Source: Saturnia japonica
Lineage: Eukaryota > Arthropoda > Insecta > Lepidoptera > Saturniidae
DNA: 64,000 bases
Assembly (NCBI GenBank): GCA_033032175.1
Contig: CM065331.1
Coordinates: forward strand, 8,866,370 to 8,930,369
Direction: 5' to 3'
Below, in pieces: positions 47,603 through 57,157 of this stretch (position 1 is the first letter of the stretch; every line of letters starts with the position of its first letter). A program made the position numbers and the translations under genes. The notes beneath the pieces were generated by a model that was given only the letters and a program-made list of their open reading frames with translations, had not been told where the DNA came from and ran no database searches.

Positions 47603-47769
47603 ATGCGGCTCGTCCTAGCAGCCATTTTGATGCTGTCCGCCATCTTGTTGTGCACGGCGCAGGCGCAGTACCCGCGTCCGCGTCGCCCCGAACGTTTTGA
47701 CACCGCCGAACAGATATCGAATTATTTGAAAGAACTACAAGAATATTATTCCGTTCATGGTAGAGGAAG
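47603..47769 (+). CDS. NPF: NPF coding exon 1
   Basis: Acceptor ATTTTCAG at 47590-47597, ATG at 47603, donor GTAATA from 47770. 167 coding bases end in phase 2, inside the Arg codon before the terminal Tyr-Gly-Lys-Arg. The intron therefore splits the receptor-binding C-terminus of the peptide from its body, as is usual in the NPY/NPF family. Confidence 0.93.
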
Positions 47770-49144
47770 GTAATAATATAATATTGTGGAAGATTAAACA
47801 TGGCAGTGATGCGAATGTTAAGATGGATGTGTGGAGTAACTAGAATGGATAAGATCAGGAATGAGTTTATCAGAGGAAGTCTTAAAATAGCGTCAGTAAT
47901 AGAAAAGTTGAGGGGATATAGGCTAGCGTGGTAATGGGCATGTCATGAAGAGATGAAAGTAATATAACTAAAAAAATGTTAAGTATGGATGTGGTCAGAT
48001 ATAGGAGGAGAGGAAGACCGAAGATGGTATGAAGGTATACGTTTTGTAAGGAATGATATGCGTATAAAAGGTGTGAATACTTAGAATATATTTTGATAGA
48101 ATTGTGCCGAACCTACTTAAGTAGGATAAGGGGTAAAAAGGAGAAGAAGATAGAAGAGGGTAATAATATTTATGATTAAACATCTATACTAATATAATAA
48201 AGCGGAAGAGTTTATTTGTTTGTTTAATTAAACACTCTAATCTCTGGAACTACCAGTCGGATTCGAAAAATTATATTTGTATATGGTAGCCAGACTCACG
48301 AGGAATAGTATAGGCTATCTAACATTAAGCTACAACTCCCAGTTAGCCTTAAATATTGATTTTTGTTACGTAAGGCGCAAGTCGAAGACCTCCCGAACTG
48401 CTTTATCCGCGTGCGCTGGTGTAATCGTTAATGATACGGAAACACAATGTTGTACAAAAATGTTATTCCTTAGTATATCTAAAAAAAGTCAGGTATAGCA
48501 TATGCCTATCTCTTATACATGAGCCACAATAAGGACTTTTATGACAAAGATTTATTGAAACATAAAAAGTGATTTATAACCTTTATTTTTAGACATGGCA
48601 TATTACGAACAAAAGTTCGAATTAATCCTTATTAATTCCTTCCGTATTAATCCTTACGAACAAAAGTTACTTTATCATAAATACAACCAATCAATTTTAT
48701 GAAGTAAAATTTTGCGCTTTATAGCAGGTATGTTATTTGTACATATAGTTTAAGAGATAATGAAAAATTAAAATAATTTGTACTTGCTGGAAGAACAATT
48801 GTGATGGATTACACGGGTGCATTGGCGGCGCGATGTTTGTCGGATAATATTAACACGGGTGAAACCGTGGGGCACAGCTGGTTATTTATATTTATAGAAT
48901 AAATTCTGAAAAAAAAATACAAATAAATTAATTATTAAACGTAACGCTATCTCTTGAGAATTTAAAAAAGAATTGTTTTTAAATCTACTCAATAATAGAT
49001 GGCGCTATACAATAGTATTTTATTTACAGATATGGCAAGAGGCAAATGCACATAGCGGACGCATCAGTGATTTTCAGGGAGAGTCCATTCTTTGAACATA
49101 ATACCAACGAGGAGGCTATATTTAAAACACTTGGATATAAGTAA
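47603..49144 (+). CDS. NPF: Neuropeptide F precursor
   Basis: Two coding exons give a 93-residue precursor. A signal peptide (about residues 1-21, MRLVLAAILMLSAILLCTAQ then A) is followed at once by the mature peptide, which starts Q-Y-P-R-P-R-R-P-E-R-F and contains the helix DTAEQISNYLKELQEYYSVH. It ends G-R-G-R-Y-G-K-R, where Gly is the amide donor and K-R the convertase site, so the product should be a secreted R-x-R-Y-amide peptide. A 37-residue tail with the terminal G-x-F/Y-K-like end follows. NPF acts on a G-protein-coupled receptor related to vertebrate NPY receptors and regulates feeding and growth in insects. The acceptor lies five bases before the ATG, so an upstream non-coding exon must exist. 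Recognition is very firm; lepidopteran NPF genes are reported to be alternatively spliced, but I found no clear cassette exon in this intron. Confidence 0.95.
47795..48165 (+). pseudogene. LINE (RTE-type) ORF2 tail in the NPF intron
   Basis: Encodes in broken frames A-V-M-R-M-L-R-W-M-C-G-V-T-R-M-D-K-I, I-E-K-L-R-G-Y-R-L-A-W and R-R-R-G-R-P-K-M-V, then CCTACTTAAGTAGGATAAGG. Several stops; no function. Confidence 0.8.
48183..48882 (+). mobile_element. Lep1-like Helitron in the NPF intron
   Basis: Starts TCTATACTAATATAATAAAG, followed by GTTTGTTTG, and ends GTGGGGCACAGCTGG, close to the CTAG end of the family. About 700 bases with no coding capacity. It carries a local duplication of GAACAAAAGTT and AATCCTTA near 48605-48670. 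Confidence 0.8.
49030..49144 (+). CDS. NPF: NPF coding exon 2
   Basis: Acceptor TATTTACAG, 115 bases, completing Arg then Y-G-K-R and the C-terminal tail I-F-R-E-S-P-F-F-E, ending in TAA. An AATAAA signal overlaps the stop codon (49144-49149), so the 3' UTR probably uses this or a later signal. Confidence 0.92.
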
Positions 49145-50088
49145 ATAAAAAAGAACTCAACTATAACGATGTCTAAATTGAAACAAACATATTTACATAA
49201 TCAATAGAAATCACTTTTACAGTTACTTCAATCTAAAATGTCAATAAGTTTTTTTTCTGTATTGTAAAATGAGTCTCAAATTGTTAAAACTTTAGGAACA
49301 TAATATATATTTTATTATTAATTACTATTTTGACTTCTATGACTCGTCCATGCTCGTACCTACATACTACACTGTAATTAATTCATTTTTTCATTATTAC
49401 CAGTTCATTTGCTAATGCTTATGTTGGCAGAATTGTATAAAGTTTGAGACTCGTTAATTCCATCAAAAACGACTTACCTATATTTCTAGAAATCGTGAGT
49501 AAATCATATATATTTATTTAAATTAATTTTGGTAACTTACCCGGTAGCTTGGCTACTGGTTTGGCTTTTATTATCTAGCTTTGTTTAAGTTATAAAACGT
49601 ACAACTGAAATCTACAAATTTAGGATGTAATACCAAAGAAATCCACAACAATTAAATGCCATTGCGTGTGATTTGTAGGAAAAAAAACGCTAGTCAATTT
49701 TCAAATAATAATTATCCGTCTTAAATTTCTAGTCAATTATATATTTTATTGGGAACGGATAAAACAGTTTTCAGGCTGGGTGATAAACTGTTTTTTAAAT
49801 GTTACCAATAAAATAATTCTTTCATTTAAACTATACGAAATAATAGTTAGTTATTTAATTGTAATTTAAAAAAAATGTTTACTCAAAAAAAAAGCAGAAT
49901 TATTCCATGACGAATTTGTTTTATTTCTCTATGTACAATGTCAACTAATGTTATTGGTCGATATGGTATTTTTTCTATCTCACTATACTGATAACCGCAA
50001 GGGTCCTGGAGCCTCGGAAGGCTTTTACAGTTTCACCGGGATTCGTTCAAAATGGTAACACTAAGCCTACAAGATTGGTGCGGGCTGA

Positions 50089-50102
50089 GGGGGGGGGGGG
50101 GG
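50089..50102 (+). repeat. 14-base G run
   Basis: Uninterrupted G14 beside a repeat C-like fragment. Rare in AT-rich DNA; could be an assembly or polymerase-slippage artefact. Confidence 0.8.
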
Positions 50103-50210
50103 CTCTCAAGTGCAGCTGCCGGAAAATACCTATAGGTGTTTGATGACTAATTTCCAACTTGAGAGTGGTAGCTAGCCAGGTATTAGTATATACATAACAA
50201 AATCATAAAT

Positions 50211-50371
50211 CTATAGGTACACCAATATTATAAAGAAGAAAGATTTTTTGTTTGTTTGTAATGGATAATCTCAAAAACTACTGGACCGATTTTAAAAATT
50301 GCCTACACGGGTCCGTTGGCGATGTATTTCGGGAAAAATTAACACGAGTGAAACCGTGGGATACAGCTAGT
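50211..50371 (+). mobile_element. Lep1 Helitron, internally deleted
   Basis: Only about 160 bases: ACCAATATTATAAAGAAG at the start, CTACTGGACCGATTT, then directly the 3' part ending CCGTGGGATACAGCTAG. Confidence 0.8.
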
Positions 50372-52009
50372 ACTTTAATTATACTAAAGACACTTGTGAA
50401 AATAGATTTATTCTTATGAATATCAACATACCACCAACGGTGCGGCAAACATCCCAGTTATCGAAAAGAGCGTGCGAAAAAAAACTCAAGTTTACATTTG
50501 AGCATTAAGAAAACTGAGCAGTCTGAGCAGCCACGGATCTAGAGCTTGAATTTGGAGGCAGTCATAGATTAATGTTTCTCAAAGATTCGACATCGGACAC
50601 ACTATAAAACTAAATAGAATATTATACGATTATTAAAATATTATATTTAGTCTTAGTCGGGGGCGAGATTACGACGCCTAAAACAAAAATAAACAAATAC
50701 CTACCTATACCTACCATTTGTACACAAATTATGACCAAAGCCGACTTCGTGAGTCTCAGCGTTATACGGATAAATAACCGGGACTATTTACCATACGGGT
50801 CGCGCCGCGCAGGGACCAATGTTAAAAACCGAGACAATCTCAGTCAATAACGTAGGGTAAACCTACTAATACCCCTTCTACAATAAAACTTGACTTATTT
50901 TCTGGCAAATCGGTAATTCGCTTATGAAATTTATTATACAACTTAAAACTTTTATTTATCTTAAATCATGACACCTATGGTTTTAATACGAACGTTTTCG
51001 TTCGCCGAAAGCTCAGTCGATAGACGCGTTGTCCGAACACGCTTCCACTAAATCGCTAAACCGTTATCGCTTTGAAAACGTAAGTAAATTAATTACTCGT
51101 GTTACTTCATATTTCTTACAAACGCATACAACGGAAAGCGTTTCAAAGAATTTGAACAGTTGTTTTGTAGGTATGTACTCATAAATGTTTAAAACTAAAA
51201 TACATACATACATAAATCACGCCTATTTCCCAACGGGCTAAGCAGAAACCACGTCCTTCCACCTACTACGATCCTGTCATACCTCTTTCGCTTCTTCGAC
51301 ATTCATTAATCTTTTGTTGCATGATAGTCGGTTTAGAGTACTCTTGACCTTACCTTTCTTAAAATAAGAGCAATTTTTAACAAAAAAAAGAAAACCAGTT
51401 TAATGACTTTGAATAGTTACAAATTAAAATGGTGGTCGCCGTTGTGGTTTAGATTGTGCTGTTCTTACCAATAGGGGCAGTACCGTAAATGTGACGAACT
51501 ATTATTTAAAAATAAATTCCCCTATACAACGGAAAAAGAACATCCATAAAAAATTACACTCGAATTAAGAATTGAAACTACTGCTTGTTTTGAGGTCGGT
51601 TAAAAAACGTACAACTCTATGTAATCTGCTTTTGATGTAAGCATCATTTCTCTTCAAACTTATTAAAGACGGTTTTCAATAACATATCTGAGTTTACTAT
51701 CCCCGATTAGTACATATTTGTAATTTGTAATAAATGTTATCTTTAACTTGAGATAGATTTCAGATTCTCTCTTATCTATTCAAGCTATAGGATATGGATG
51801 TATATATTACTAGCTGTGCCCGCGGCTTCGCTCACGTGGACTACAGTATGCGCGCGCGAATCTTGTTACACCGCTACCGTCTATTTTAGAGATTAAAATG
51901 CTTATTGTGGGTGTTCCTTAGCAGGTAGACTCTCGCTGTTTTTTTTGTAGGTCTTTTTAATGTCTTCAATTGTGTAGTACATTAATTTGCTATATCTCTT
52001 ATGGTTTAC

Positions 52010-52515
52010 TAGTTCGGAAGGGCCTCGACTTCCGACTTACGTAACAAGAATAAATATTTAAGGTTATCTAAGAGTTGTAGCCTAATCTTATACAGCCTAT
52101 ACTATTATATACTATTCCTCGGGTGTCTGGATACGCCTCGTTAGCCTAGTGGTAGTAAGCGCGACTGCTATGAGCGAGATCCTGGGTTCGAATCCTAGGT
52201 CGAGCAAAGTGTTATTGGGTTTTTCCTATGAAATTCTCAGTAACAGCTCGGAGTTTGGTTTCGTGCCCGGTTAAAGGCAAAGGCAATAGGATCGTCCCCT
52301 ATTTATTACATGGGACCTAAAAACATACTCTGCGAACTGTGGGTGTGTACATTAGTACACCTCTGCCTAACCCTTCGGGGAATACAGGCGTGATGGTATG
52401 TTTTGTATGTCTGGATACCATATACAATAAGAATTTTTCAAATCCGACTGGTAATTCCGGGGGTTAGCTTGTTTAAACAAACAAACATACACACAAAAAA
52501 ACTTTTCCGCTTTTA
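52010..52515 (-). mobile_element. Lep1-like Helitron interrupted by a SINE
   Basis: Minus-strand 5' part of the family (GTTCGGAAGGGCCTCGACTT to TTTTCCGCTTTTATAC). It is split by a SINE at 52135-52407. On the left it joins abruptly to another repeat at about 52010. Confidence 0.75.
52135..52407 (+). mobile_element. SINE family 1 with 11-bp target duplication
   Basis: Same body as the 37.6-kb copy, with A box and B box. Flanked by TGTCTGGATAC on both sides (52124-52134 and 52408-52418). It interrupts a Helitron, which resumes at CATATACAATAAG. Confidence 0.9.
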
Positions 52516-53522
52516 TACATATATTGGTATTAGTAATCTTTACAAATAAAATATAATAAAAAATACCAATTTCAATGATTTTCAAGAGTACCCTGGAGTA
52601 TTTTCGAAGTTCAAGGTCCAATGCCAAGGAAATTAAAATGGAACCACTCTTGAGGTATCCCCTATCAAACAAAAAAAAGGACCACCCCAATCGGTTCATA
52701 AACAACGAAGTTATGATTGAACATCCATAAAAAATACATTCGAATTGAGTACATCCTAACCTCTGTCTTTTTTGAAGTCGGTAAAAATAATAAAGGTATG
52801 CCGTTGTGCGCGCATCATGCCAAAACTACTGTATAGATTCTAATTTTTTTTTTTGTTTTTCTTCTAAATACTCAGCTACTTGGCTTTAAAGAAATACACA
52901 TCACGATATGTCCATTCAATTAAAAGTTATTAAAGTTTTAAGAAACTACGAGTTTTATAAGCACTAGGTACACGTACAGCAAACTTAGACCCCCCTAAAA
53001 TATTGACATTGTCACGCAACGAAAAGTGACAGCAAGTGATGTAGATAATACTCATTGTTTATGAATACTGTAAATGTCAAACAGAAAATAGTCTATGATC
53101 AAGAAGTCGCTGGTCGAATTTCGACCTTAGGGCGATCGCTAGTAAATATTAATATAGATTAACGCGAACAAAATCGCGGGCAGCTGCTAGTAACATTAGA
53201 AAGTTCAACAAACTGTTAGTGTTTCAAAAAATCTTTTTTGCATTTTATAACCTATTTATTGGGGCAAGCTTAATGCTATATCACTTTACACTGCGACTCT
53301 AAAGAAAGGAATAATAACAATAAACGTCAAACAATCTGGGAAGCTATAAGTAAGTATGCAAAGTGAGAACCCTTCTGGTTATTTGTCTATGGTGACAACC
53401 ACGATAGACTACACGGGTGCATTGGCGACACAGTGGAAAGTTGGTTAAATAAATTTACCACGGGTGAAACCATGAGACATCGTTAGTTAATTACAATTAC
53501 CAATGCCACCATTAACATATAA

Positions 53523-54556
53523 GGGGGCGTTCAAGTATTACGTAACGTAATTTCTGAAGATTTTTGAATATGTAACGCGTAGTAAAAATTTTCTGTACCC
53601 TCTTGTTCGAGATAGTTCGCGAAATATGTGCTGGGCCCTTAATTCAATCAATCGCGAATCAATCTCTGTCGAAACTATTGCTGCGATACACAGTAATTAT
53701 TGTAATAACAAAATAAGAGACTCACCTCGTCAGGAGCGGGCGGTGACCTTGAGCTAGCCCCGTCGACCTGGACTGCAGATTGTAAAGTATGTGTGTGTAG
53801 AGTGAACTGTGTGTAAGTGTGTGTGTGCAGCCTCAAATCTCATAGGGCACTATCACGCAAGCAATCAGTTCAACAAAAACTTTCCTGAGACACCAACTGA
53901 AAGTTATAGAATGCAAAAACTTCAATCACCGTAAATCACATATATCTCAGCGCTAGCCGAACGTCCGGAATGACGTAGCTTCACAAAACCGCACGCGGGA
54001 GCACGGTAGCAAAGCACGAAGCAGACTATCCTACGTGCGAGCGGAGCCGTGGGACGAAGGGTGGGGCGGCCAAACGATGCACCTGCTAGGCAATTCGCCA
54101 ATTACAGCGATCGCGGCATCGTACAATGCGGCCAATGAACTCGTATTCCAAACATCCCTCTTAAACATTACGTAACACCCAAGTCAGCATGAAAACTTTT
54201 ATAGGATGAGAACAGCAAATCAGCAAATCTCCCTGTTTTTAGGCCATTAAAGTATGAATTCACTTTAACAATACCGACTACAGCCATACAGCCGAGGGAT
54301 TCCCCGTAAAAGAAACGAAAAGGGTTGACAACTTGGGAGAACAAAATAAAAATAACGTACAATACAATCGAGGGATTCCCCGTAAAACATAAACGAAAAG
54401 GGTTGTGATCTTGGGAAACTTTAATTGCCAAGTTTTCTATTTAAATTAAAAAAGAAAACAATGTTACGTAACGCATTGTTCGAAGCCCCCTCCCGCCCTT
54501 GTAATGCATCGTAACGTTTTACAAGAAAATTCCTTGCGTAATACTTGAACGCCCCC
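53523..54556. mobile_element. PIF/Harbinger-like element with foreign core
   Basis: Perfect 20-base inverted ends, GGGGGCGTTCAAGTATTACG, flanked by the three-base target duplication TAA (53520-53522 and 54557-54559), which fits the PIF/Harbinger TWA preference. The ends and sub-ends share TTACGTAACG motifs. The core (about 53650-54420) is unrelated: it holds a CpG-rich stretch, an exon-like minus-strand piece, and two copies of a GAGGGATTCCCCGTAAAA motif. No transposase frame, so it is non-autonomous. Confidence 0.8.
53726..53772 (-). other. Exon-like segment inside the Harbinger-like element
   Basis: On the minus strand 47 bases are bounded by CTGCAG upstream and a textbook GAG-GTGAGT donor. 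One frame reads Q-V-D-G-A-S-S-R-S-P-P-A-P-D-E without a stop. The sequence upstream (53930-54130) is CpG-rich like a promoter. It may be a first exon captured from a host gene, or the start of a real minus-strand transcript. Confidence 0.35.
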
Positions 54557-55597
54557 TAAATACATTATTGCTGTTAATTATCTCATTGTTAATTGAATTT
54601 GTCGAATCATTAAACCTCCGAGAATTGCCAATAAAATACTTCAGCGTCCTAATTTTTATGTTAAATCAATTTATATCATAACACATATAGTAGATAATAT
54701 GGTTTATTTTTGCATCACTTTTAATCCAAGAGATAATATCATGGCAATATTGAAATAGAAACTCTTTTCATATGAAATAGAGTTTAAATTTACTCTACAG
54801 TAAAATTAAATCGAAACTAAGTGGATTACAAACAAAATGCGCGCGCAACTGCGAACTTACAAGATGGCGGAAGGTTCTTTTCATGTAGTGATTAGTACAG
54901 TCTTTAATTCGTGCAATAATAATAAAATAACATAGAATTATTTTTCTGATTACATAATGTATATAAAAATCTGTTCAAAATTATTGTTGCAACGTAAAAC
55001 GTACAATAATTTTCAGATAAACGTAGGAAAATATTTTTCCTAATACACATTTTAATTTAAAATGCAAGCAAAATCGGTATAAACATTTTTCCTTCTTGTA
55101 ATCAACGTAAAAATAAAATAAATACAGAATAAAATGCTATAAATAAAACTATAGTGTATCTCTTTAAATACGTTAGAAATAATATGAGTACTAGACATTT
55201 GCCGATCCTAAAGACCTTATGTCCCGATATATTACTTTACTCTGTGCACCTAATCCAGTGTTATTGGTCTAGTAGAGAAGGTTACACAATTTTTATCGGA
55301 AAAATCTATATATCCTCAAAAATATATCAAATATTTTCAATTTTTACAGTGATTTATCAATAATTAACTCTATTTTATAATAAATATATTATTAGACTTG
55401 CAAATTTATACCTTTTTAATAATCAAAATCAAATTAAAATTGTATTTAAAATCATCGCGAAGTGGAAAGTATGGATTATTAGTGATTTTTAACAATTTGA
55501 ATTGTATTTATAAACAAACTTTTTTAATTGCTAAGGTGAGTAAAATATTACCTTACGTGTATAAATACATATTTATTTTGTTATTGTAGAACCACAA

Positions 55598-55795
55598 ATT
55601 GTTCGCACTGTCTCTAATGATAAGCACAATATTCAAACACAATAGTGACCACCAAGAGATCGGTAATTTAACGGCGGTCCTCGCTGTCATGCCCACCTGT
55701 AAAAAATCTTGTATTACGCATGAAGGATCCGATGTTATAAGAAGGAGGAACACACTGACCGGGAGTTGGTGCCACAGTTTCACAGTACGACAAAG
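55598..55795 (+). repeat. Interspersed repeat D copy
   Basis: GCACTGTCTCTAATGATAAGCAC, split by short changes, then GTGACCACCAAGAGATCGGT and GGATCCGATGTTATAAGAAG. Chance frames of 66 and 76 residues overlap it. Confidence 0.6.
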
Positions 55796-56384
55796 ATAAG
55801 TTATAGGAGAACTTTTTAGTTCGTGCGGAGATTGAGGCTAACGTAAAGCTGTTGCTTCGAATCCCAGCTCGTGTGGTTCTGTTGTGAAAAGAAAGGGAGA
55901 CAATTAGATTGAACAGCGCTTCAGAGTACTCACTATGATAGAGATGGTTAAACTTGTTTAGCGAAGAGGTGAGATTAAGAGAGGTTAAGATAGGGTAAGA
56001 GGTAAAGGTAAGAGGTAAGAGATAAATTAATGTCTTTAGAGATTTCTCTCTACTTGGGACAACCCGACTGGTGGAATACCTCCACCCTTCAGAAAACCGC
56101 TGCCAAATAACCTGGTTTTGTGTTCCTGCGGTGAGTAGGGTTTCCAGAACTCCTCGGGGCAGAGGGTTTCAAGGATGGCGACGCGCTAGTGATACCTATG
56201 GGTACAAGCGTCCATAGACAACGGTAGCCGCTTACCAACAGGTTGACGGTATGCTTGCTTATCACCTTATTTGATTTTTTTTTAAATGAAGGTTTGTCTA
56301 TTTATATATTAGACCCAATGTTGAGATTTCTACTGTCCCTAAGCACAGCGCAATATAAACACAAGAGCGACCACCGAGAGATCT

Positions 56385-56510
56385 GTCGAGAAACCCGATC
56401 GAGTTTCTTACCGGTTCTTCTCGATGTCTGGGACTTTTCTAACCGGCAGTAGTGTTAACGTTCATAAATGCCTGCGTAGGGCCTAAATTGAATAAAGATT
56501 ATTTTGATCT
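56385..56510 (+). mobile_element. LINE 3' tail inserted in another repeat
   Basis: About 125 bases of the LINE 3' UTR (TTTCTTACCGGTTCTTCTCG, then AATTGAATAAAGATTATTTT). GATCT is present on both sides (56380-56384 and 56506-56510), and the host repeat resumes exactly with AAATCCATCAGCGGTCAC. A severely 5'-truncated retroposition. Confidence 0.8.
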
Positions 56511-57054
56511 AAATCCATCAGCGGTCACCGCTGTCATGCCAGCCTGCACAAATATCTCTTCACGTTACGCTTTTATTCTTCTTTTACATTATTTAATATT
56601 AATTATTACTGAAGAGAGTAAAATATTAATAACATACACATAATATAATAGTAAGTAGATGATTAATTAATTTGATTGATTATCGAGTGCACTGCTTGTA
56701 TGATTGAGGTTGCTAAATTCTAGTGTGTTCCATTTGTTTTTCCAGAACAGCTCTGTACGTTTATGTTTTATAAACGTTTGATGGGACATACGGTAGGTCA
56801 TTCAAGATCTTAGCCGCTGCGAATTTAAAGCTTCCCCTGAACGCCGTTGTTGAGTCTTTTAGTAGCACCGCTTTGTCCGCTAAATAAAATGAAATCCTAA
56901 TAAATGACAGATTAAGTTCCGAACGCTAAACTTATAAAGAATGCAAAAAAATTGAGCCTATTCTCAATATACAAGGATTACAACGCTTATTGACAGTTTT
57001 TAGAGGCTTTCTTGCTATTTAAAAAAAAAAAAAACTTTTTTTAACTTACAGGTC

Positions 57055-57157
57055 ATGGCCCCAACGAAGTTTGGTCTTTTCAAAGCTCGTAGCAGGGATT
57101 CACAAGATCAACCTTCTACGGAAAACCTTCTACACACCAGTTTTAGTTCTGATCAAG
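57055..57157 (+). CDS. Cys-cluster gene, coding exon 1
   Basis: Acceptor CTTACAG ends at 57051; ATG at 57055 in a fair context (GTCATGG). Encodes MAPTKFGLFKARSRDSQDQP and 14 more residues, ending in phase 1 at GTATTT. Confidence 0.7.

Larger units (their letters stand above)
49150..52009. other. Gene-free stretch after NPF
   Basis: AT-rich. Holds the NPF 3' flank, a short Lep1 Helitron (50211-50371), LINE-tail scraps (50395-50560, 50880-50970, minus), a minus-strand repeat D scrap at 51420-51495 and a repeat of the GCTTATTGTGGGT family at 51811-52008. No gene. Confidence 0.5.
54560..57050. other. Region upstream of the Cys-cluster gene
   Basis: No exon that I can defend. Contains two repeat D copies, a LINE 3' tail, and a short plus-strand frame from the ATG at 54837 in a GCGCGC context, which has no donor or stop pattern of a real first exon. 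Confidence 0.4.

Noticed and set aside
54837..54935. Short plus-strand frame from an ATG in GCGCGC context, considered as first exon of the right-hand gene
   Set aside because: No donor at a fitting phase and no similarity; cannot be joined to the exon at 57055.
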